Below, in pieces: positions 55,913 to 64,000 of a DNA stretch of 64,000 nucleotides (position 1 is its first letter; each line of letters starts with the position of its first letter). Source of the DNA: Rattus norvegicus (Eukaryota; Chordata; Mammalia; Rodentia; Muridae); the NCBI RefSeq assembly GCF_036323735.1, contig NC_086034.1, forward strand, positions 12,211,001 to 12,275,000, given 5' to 3'. A program made the translations under genes and the position numbers. The notes under the pieces are model-generated. The model ran no database searches, was not told the origin of the DNA, and saw only the letters and a list, made by a program, of their open reading frames with translations.

Positions 55913-58900
55913 AATGGAGGATACAAGTTCTACAAAATGGATATTTTCAACAGCCTGACTCTTAGCCTTTGTAGATTCACAACTGAGGTCTGGGCAGAAG
56001 AGATCTAACTTTAAAATGAGTAAAAATCATAAATATTTATTGCTGATATCTCTTGGAAATACTGGGGAAACTATCACTGTATTTCCAACTTGTTCATTAC
56101 ACTCTCCAAGTTCAAACCTCCTACTTAATGCAAGTGATGGTAGAGAATTAATTCCATTTAAGTTGATGTCACTCTGCATCAAAGCACCCAAGGGCTTCAC
56201 AACATAAATGTCCTAGAATGAAGGGAGTCATAGGTGAAAAACAGAAAGAGAGAAGACAGTATATTCTAGAGACAGGAAAACTGTAAACACAAGGGAGCCA
56301 CCAGTTAAATACTTTCAGTTTTGATGGGGTAGAATTGGGAGAGAAGGTTGAAAAGGTAAATTTTATTTCTCAGATGAAAGCTGAAATCATAAATGAAACA
56401 ACTTTATAATTGTGATCTTATTTACATAAGCTCATATGAACTAGAATATGTGGATTTCACAATAAATAATATTGATGATTACATGATGATCTATGATATC
56501 AGAATTAACATAAAATGGTAAGAAGGAATGACTTGTAATGTGATGTCACTCATAAACAAGGGACATATTATGTATAAAATAATTTCCTATTTGGTTAATT
56601 ATGTTAGAATGAAGCAGAAAGTAATTACAAGTATTCCACTATAACTTGAAAGAAATTAGATAATCAGGGAAATAGTAAATATCATGTACTTCCTCTCTCA
56701 AGATGACAAGAGAGCCTGAGAGAGAAGATAGCAAACATTATACTTCTTATCCTTCTCATCATGGGCTTGGGTTGTCTGCAACCTTGCAAAGAAATGTTTG
56801 GGGGAATGAACTCTTCTCTTTACTCAAAGACTGACTTGAGGCATAAAGCTTCTGTCTGTAGAGATGTTAATCAAACCGAACTCATGGGATTTGTATTAGA
56901 ATTGATATGAATGGAAAGAAAAAACTCTTGCAAAATCCCCCAGGTATTTCTTACCTTTTCTTCTATCCGACTTATGTCTGACATTTTCCAAATGGCTTCA
57001 TACTTCCTAGTTGTCAGCTCAAGACCCATCACACCTGTCCTAAACAAAGAGCCCACAGTGGTTTTGCCTTTTCAAGTTGTAACACAAATTGAGTGATAGT
57101 GTAAAGACTTTACCATGTCTCCTTAACTTTTCAATATGCAGTTGGTACCTAAATAGGGGTTTTTCAAGGTTTGACAGTGCATTCCTTTTATTGTTAGTTG
57201 TATTCTCTCAGATGCACTCTTACTCTCTCTTCAGACATGAACTATTACAATTCTATTTTTTGTCTCTGTCTTTGCAATCACTATTAAAGGTATTTATATA
57301 TTTGAGTTTATTCCGTCCAGTGAATTGTGGTGTTATGGTAACCTGACTTGGCCACTGCTACTGGACACATATGTGGTCACGGGAGAAGTAACACTGAATA
57401 CCTTAAGAGTAAGTAAGTTATAAAGCTATGTATTCTCAACCTACAATATATTTGAACCAACTTTTTCTAATTTGGAGGGGAAAATATAGCTAAAAGTGAC
57501 TGTAGTGCAGAACTGATTTTTGCAGTTAAAATATTTCACCCTTCTCTTTTGGTCTTGACATAAGTCAGACTTTTCCTGTAGCTATTGAGAGAACAGAACT
57601 CATCATCTAAGGGACTTCTCCTCACTCCAACAGGGAAATCTCGGATATCAACTCCAGAAAGCCAAGAAGTGGAGCTCAGTCTCCAGCGAATTCTGGAAAG
57701 CTAAATGATGATCTTCTCTTTTATTTGATAATGACCTCTGCAGCTCTGTAATGTTACTTTCATGTTCCTTTAATTGAATCACTATGGTTTGAATCAGCCC
57801 AAATATATTTGACTTTGGAACCGTGTTCTCTATTACTATCTGAAATTCTTATATTTATGCTTCCATTCCTAATGCCTAAATATATGTAATAGATGTGACC
57901 TAGGGTTCAGGAACCAGAAATCATGAATAAAATCCCATCATTATTGACTAGAGCATGAGAAAATTCAAACTCAAGCACAATGAAGCATATTTTCTTGAGT
58001 AATTTTATATATAAATTGAGAACAAGGACAAGAAGTTGTCAGGATATTCTCTAAACAGGAAAACCATGTACATTATGGTGTAACCATCCTACCTAGTAGA
58101 TTGTGGAGATATTAGTGACTGATAGCCTGCACTTGGGGAAGAGAGGCTTCAATTAAACAATAGCTATCATGGAAGGTTACACTACAGAATAACACACATA
58201 GGAATATATTTTCGCTTCATAAAAATTTGTTTTTTTGTTTTCTTAATCAGATATAAAATATTGCTCTTACTATCTTTCTAGACTAAAAAGGATAGGGGGG
58301 AAACAAGACTGCTCTTGTGCGTTTACAATCTCTGCCTGCTCCATCATCAAATCTTAATTATGTACCAGTTGTTTTGTGTGTGCCTTCAAAGAGACAGGTA
58401 ACTAAATTTTTATTGGCCCCTGAATGAAGAAAAACAAGGTAGAAGATAGATGGTAATTGGACCCAATCCAGTTCAGTACCCACCTTTGATCTGAACATTT
58501 GTACCTATAATGAAGTCATAGGACCTGTAGTCTCACTCCTTTCTTTCCACGTGTCAGACAAGTTCTCCTACAAGTACAGAATGATAGACACAAAGTACTG
58601 AAGGCTCTTTATAAACACTTCAAATCAGAAGGAAAAATCATTTAATGATTGGAAAATAAACCAATGGCAGGGGGAAGAGAGTTAAGTTCTCCTGAAATGT
58701 GCAGAGCTTCAGACATGTTCCACAGGATTTTCCAATATTCTCCCTCTAAAACTTTCTATTTAATAATGGGATTCCATTTGTACCCAGTGCAGAGGTATAG
58801 AGAAGTACATGGCTAGAGCTCATGACACTTGGAATTGCTGCTTAGTAAAAAACAGCTTCCAGCGTTAAAAACAGACCATATGTACAAAGATGGGGTTCCT

Positions 58901-60611
58901 GTGTTGATGACTTTTCCAGATGAGCCTAACTGAATTAAGAAGCCCAATGATAGGCCATTGATAATGAGCAATTCTTCCTAACATTTCAAACTGGATCTAG
59001 CACAAAGGCAGGTCACACAAGAAAGAGAAGGTTGGCAATTATAAGGAACTTCTTTCTCAAAATCTGAAATGAATGAGCATCACAGTGGAAGATAATGAAA
59101 AATGGAGTAACATAGAAAGAGTGATCCAGAGACAAGGTGTGGCTCTCTCTTAGCACACACATATGAGGGTCTCTCCATAAATGCCACTAGTCACTGGGCC
59201 TAAGTGGTCATCACTTGCCACTTTTCACATATAACATTGGTTCCTAAGGTGTGTGAGGAAGCCTTAAACTGCTTTATGGTCTTCGAGATTCAATTACTTG
59301 AAGGATTAAAGTCTGACCAAAGAAAGAAATTTGATTATGAAATGGTATTTTCATGGCTCATTTTAGGCCCTTCAGAAAAGTTTATCCCGAGGTTCCTTAA
59401 TATGACAGGTAACTCAAGTTGGGTCTCTGGCACTCACGTTAAAAATTATAACTCCTATTGAATTATGGTGATCCATCTAATGTTTTTCTTACAGTAAACT
59501 CATTCAGAAGCTCAGAGAGTTGCGGCAGAACAAGTTATCTAAGGAATTATAAGTAATTGATAGTACCAAGTGCCATGTAGTATATTTGGCTGCAATAGAA
59601 CCACTAAAGACATAAGAAGCCTAAGACCCCAAGAGAATAAGTGCCATCTTTGAGGGCACTCAGATGCTAAATTGTTGAAGTAGGAGAAAAGTCTAGGAAA
59701 CCAAGCACAGGTTTCTCCCACAAAATACTCCCACACACATCTGTTCTTCCCAAGAACTGTTGCTGGATTCTCTGTGCACAGCTCACAATGTCATTTAAAC
59801 AAAAAACAAGATAATCCTGGCTCATTCACAGACTCCCTGGGGAAGGCAACTTTATCACTGTTGGTTGTGACTGGGCCCCAGGCTGCTGGCACTGTTCATA
59901 ATAACTCCCAGTTAGAGCCATTAGTGAGTGGTTAAGTGTTTAATTTATATTGTGAGTTAGGTAGCAAACTGAATAAGCCAAGGCACACTCACAAGGTCCT
60001 TCCAAGGCTGTGGTATCTTCTAGCCTTTCCAGTGCTCCTCTGCAATCCTTCTCTGTTTCCATGGAAACGGATGCCTAATACTCTGGTAAGGTAATTTTGT
60101 TTCTTTCTGGATCGGTACCACCTAAAGAGGCAGCAAGAGTGATGCAGAGCCTAGAAAATAGCTGAGATGGCAATTGTGATACAGCAAAGGCAGGATTCAG
60201 AATCCTAAATTAAAGAGATGATTAATTTGATACAACAAGGGCTATGTTTCCACCTTTAAAATAGCTAAATGTGTGCCTTCAGCTTTCTCACACCCAGTGT
60301 TCTGACTGGAATGTCTTGAATCCTCAGACTTTAATATCTCCTGCCCTTCTGTCCTCTCACCTTCATAATCTGCATGATGACCCTGTGCTCCTTTGACACA
60401 TTCATCTGACACAGGGAATAATCCTGCTGGTGCTTCACATACTTCATTCCCTACTGTGTTTATCTCCTTGTGTCTTAATTTTACTACTGTGGAGATCCAT
60501 ATCTCTTGAGCAAAGCACATGAGCTTTGGTCTGCTATACGAACCCAATATATGGTTATTTAATATGCTAGCTGGAAGGAAAATAGCACAAGATTCAAAAT
60601 AAATAAATAGG
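55913..60611. other. Unassigned DNA
   Basis: About 4.7 kb in which I recognise no interspersed repeat, RNA gene or exon. The minus frame 60242-60547 (101 codons) is polar and Glu/Gly-rich, and unlike the repeat-derived frames it lies in unassigned sequence. No domain is recognised. Confidence 0.4.
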
Positions 60612-60800
60612 AGGCTGGGGAGATGGCTCTGTATTATAGAGCACTTGCTGTTTCTCCAGAGAAAGTTCTGTTCTCAGAATTCATGTTAGCTAGTGCACGC
60701 ACTGTAACTCCAGCTCCAGAGAGAATCTGCCACAATCTTCTGGTGTCCCTGGATACCCACATGCATAGCATACACTCAATTTCACATACATATGTACAAC
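60612..60800 (+). repeat. B3-type SINE
   Basis: 'aggctggggagatggctctg', 'agagcacttgctgtttctcc', 'actgtaactccagctccaga' and 'acccacatgcatagcataca' match a forward B3 element in order. Confidence 0.82.
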
Positions 60801-60839
60801 TAAGTAATTACGTGTCGACATAAATGTATTAGCTAATTG

Positions 60840-61192
60840 TGGGGAATGTGGTAAAATACTATGACCAAAAACAGGTTATTAAAGGAAGAGCTTATTTTGG
60901 CTTATTGTTCTGGAGAAAGAATCCATAATATTTGGGAAAGTATGGCAGGTAAGACTAGAGCAGGATGCCGAGAGATCATATGTCAACTATGCAGGAAACA
61001 CAGAGGAGAGAGAGAAGTATAGTAAGTGAAATGAGACTAAACTTTCAAGGTTTATTCCCACTAATACACTTTCTTCTGCAAAATTCCACATCCTAACTGC
61101 TCTAAATCACTTCAGACAGCAGCATGAACCAATATGCAAGTGTTTAAATACAAGAGCCCCTGGAAGGTATTTCTCATTTAAACCCCAACAGT
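60840..61192 (+). repeat. Old rodent interspersed repeat
   Basis: 'tatgaccaaaaacaggttat', 'agagcttattttggcttatt', 'agcaggatgccgagagatca', 'gtgtttaaatacaagagccc' and 'tttctcatttaaaccccaac' follow the same repeat type as 43192-43515. Family name not assigned. Confidence 0.6.
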
Positions 61193-64000
61193 AAGGCTAT
61201 GGGAGGAGGCTATAAGTGCTAGAGCATAAACACTTGACATATACTTCTTTTGACAGCTATTGAACTGTCCCACATGACCTAATGCGTTCCTCATCCAGTT
61301 GTAATACCCCGAACCCTTATAACCATATCTTTCCAACCAAAGTCACTGCCAGTACCCTTAGATCTTACTCCTTCCCTAAGCTTTGACAGTGGTTAGTCAT
61401 AACTGGAAAAAATATTCTTTTTCTTAACCCTACCTCGTGTCTTTTCTGATGTGTCCAACTGTTACTGTCCCAGTATCCACCAAGTTTTATCCTAATGAGG
61501 GCAGAGGCTTTTACTGGGGCCACTTAGGGATCTGACTACAACCGCAGGCTATGAGTCATGAACCTATGAGTCACTGCTACTTCTAGCTTCTCCTGGAACT
61601 GGATTCAGCTTCAGAGCTCTACAAGGGAAGAATTGTGCCAGTTATCTTACTACTGTCATGTTCTAATGGTGAGAGAAGAGCTGTGGCTGTCACCAGCAAA
61701 AGAGACCATGTAAAGCACGTGCCCAGTCATCTCTCTAGTGTGAGATTTCTCTGGTTTTCTCTTGTCTTTCTCCTGTCTCTTTATTAAACATCTCGTCATC
61801 CTTCTCCCACTACCTCTTCCTGTCTCCTTATTTCTCATGTTATTGCTCTCCTCCTTGATTTCCCTTGCCTTGGCTTCATCTATGTATGACAACCTCCAGT
61901 TTCTAACTTTTTCATCTCCTAGAAGAGCTCTAAATGTTGTAAGAAGTCTACAGAGCCCCAACCTGTTACCTACTCTCCCACTAATCATTCTTACTGTAGG
62001 GAAGGGAAAACATCATCTCCAGGGAGCAATTTCTGTTTTGGCAAACCACAGAAGCACTATACAAAAGAAAGCCAGGGTCCAGATCACAGGACAACTACCA
62101 GTGATGTTTTCTCACTGCTGAGATTGTCCCAGCCAAGAAGGACATGTGCACTGATATATGTCTACAGAAGGAATCTGAGATTGGAACCACACTAATTGTT
62201 AGCTTTCTTACCTTCATGCCATCACCTAACATTATTCTTTACAGACACCATCACACCATCTCCCTTCTTCCTCTGTTTCTCTTTTTGGCCACTCTATGGC
62301 AAGAATACATGATTACCGTTATGAAAAAAAGGGGCTAGCATTGTTTACAATCTCCTTCCGCAAAGGCTCCAAGGAAAGCTATGATCTTGGAAGTGGTGTG
62401 TATAATTTTCTATGTGGGACCACCTACACAGTAACCACTGAGGGCGAATTCTGCCCTGCCTCCTAAAATGCTATTTCAGTACAGCCTTTTCCTTCTCTCT
62501 ATTGAGCTGAAGTTAAAGTAAATGACTTTTAGTTGATGCCTATCAGGAGAAGCCCTAGAGGTAAAGATTGCCACATCCTAATTCAGGTAATTGAGGTAAT
62601 TGACAATGACTTTAGTACAAGGGACAGCGACTTACTGCCACCAGATCCAATCTAGCAGTGGGCTCCATTTTTGCTGACTTCCCAACCTGATCTTTTCTAT
62701 TAATGGCAACATTAAGAGGAGAAATCCCCATTCACAGACATAAATGCTCAATGAGGAAGAATTGGACAAGTCCTCAACATGCAGAGCACCCTGCAAAGTT
62801 CAATTTACAAATCCATATAAGAATATAGCAACAGCTTTTGACAACAACTTTTTATAGCCCTTAAAATAAATATGGATGTGTACATGTGTCTGTTTCTGGG
62901 GAGAGTTTAGAGGATCTCTAGCATTCAATTAAATAAAGGTTGCTATAGAGCAGTCTCCACTGGATTGGGAATAGATGCGGATCCCTGTCTTTTTACTCCC
63001 TTCAAATGTTTCCATGGACATTAGGTATTTTATAATGACTATATTTTATATTTTATAATTATTTTGTAATTTTAAAATTATTTTATAATTACTGTCATTA
63101 TCTAAGTCACCAGAATAGTTTAAAGTAAATAATTTTGCCTTCCTGTTTCCCAACATAAGAGAACAATACAATGAAAATAATTACGGAGCAGTAAAATTAT
63201 TTTCCACTCAATAAGAGTTGTGCCTGCTCAGCTCTCTTCATTTTTAAGTTTTGGAACCTAATGTTCTATGCAGTTTATGAGGAAGGGAAATAATAGAAAA
63301 GTCTATGGAAATTATATACAAACGTTGTTGTTGTTGTTGTTATTGTTGTTGCTGTTCTATAGGCAGGCAGTTACCTTCAGATGCCATGAAGGATGACTAT
63401 TTTGAGTCGTTTCCTTTGGATACTGTGAGCAATTTTTAAAAGAAATTATTCTGAATATTTATGAAAATTAGAGAGAACATTGTCCCCTGGAAAGATATGT
63501 AGGTAAATGTCAAAATCATTCCCTTTAGAAGGTGATCTAATACTAGACAGTTCAAGACAATTGAATGATAAATCACAGTAAGACTCTGATAGAACTTCCT
63601 GTATAAAATACTCCAAGATAAAAAGAAAAATAATACAAGGGGGAAAATGAGGAGAAAGGACAGAGAAGGAAGGGTAAAACAGAAGACTGATGGGAAGAAA
63701 CATGGAAGCAAGATACCAAACAGAAACAGGTCTACAGAAACTGCGATGTTAGCCTTGTCAGCTCCCAGGGTTAAGATATGTCTAGTGAAGTAGATTTCTG
63801 AGTGTGTCTGTGAAGACATTCCCAGAGAGAACTAATATGTGTGATAGTAAGTGATACAGAAAGGTCTGATCTGAGTGCAGACAGTGTCATCCAGATAGGT
63901 AGTGGGCAATAGGTGACTACATTAAATAAATGTGGAAAGAGAGAAACCCAGCCATTGTTAAACCCCACAGTCTACCCAAATGAACAAACATCCATAAGTC
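61193..64000. other. Unassigned DNA with short simple repeats
   Basis: No gene or interspersed repeat that I recognise. AT-rich 'attttataatt'-type stretch at 63025-63100. Overlapping frames at 61762-62121 (plus, 119 codons) and 61656-61988 (minus, 110 codons), and 63436-63819 (minus, 127 codons), have no recognisable domains and may be chance. Confidence 0.4.
63324..63356. repeat. (GTT)n microsatellite
   Basis: About eleven GTT units with one ATT and one GCT variant. Confidence 0.92.

Noticed and set aside
63436..63819. A 127-codon minus-strand frame, the longest unexplained one near the end.
   Set aside because: Phe/Leu/Ser/Ile-rich composition follows from purine-rich sequence on the plus strand (63600-63700). 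Overlapping frames exist and no domain is visible.

Overview
The window looks like gene-poor nuclear DNA of a murine rodent, most probably rat. The evidence is the type of LINE-1 (L1) 3' untranslated regions (around 28.2-28.9 kb and 49.8-50.5 kb), tRNA-derived B2/B3 SINEs, 7SL-derived B1-like SINEs, and older Lx-type L1 tails. I recognise no host protein-coding exon and no rRNA, tRNA or CRISPR array. Every long open frame I could explain is a remnant of L1 ORF1 or ORF2, or a chance frame in low-complexity DNA. No previously undescribed system can be supported. Repeat family names rest on recall of consensus sequences, not on a database search.

Layout. 0-13.7 kb: old, repeat-poor DNA with ancient mammalian repeats (an MLT1-like solo LTR, two MIRs, three L2 pieces), a few SINEs, three L1/Lx 3' tails, a 298-bp-spaced direct duplication and a long pyrimidine microsatellite. 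13.7-20.3 kb: a nearly full-length, dead L1 on the minus strand (3'UTR, ORF2, ORF1, tandem-unit 5'UTR). 20.3-29.7 kb: a minus-strand L1 inserted into a B3 SINE with an 8-bp target duplication, a B2, a B1 and a young 5'-truncated L1 with a perfect 17-bp target duplication. 29.7-38.8 kb: mostly unassigned DNA with microsatellites and one B3. 38.8-46.3 kb: a collision of three L1 pieces in alternating orientations. 47.3-50.5 kb: an old repeat and two plus-strand L1s, one with an internal deletion and one young. 51.8-55.9 kb: an L2 tail, a compound microsatellite and an L1 with a 5' inversion of the twin-priming kind. 55.9-64 kb: mostly unassigned DNA with a B3 and an old rodent repeat.

Nothing here works as a gene system. 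What the window records is repeated target-primed reverse transcription: 5' truncation, nesting, inversion, internal deletion and target-site duplication. The only regulatory element I can argue for is the decayed L1 5'UTR promoter on the minus strand at 19.35-20.3 kb. L1 pieces lie in both orientations and could pair as inverted repeats.
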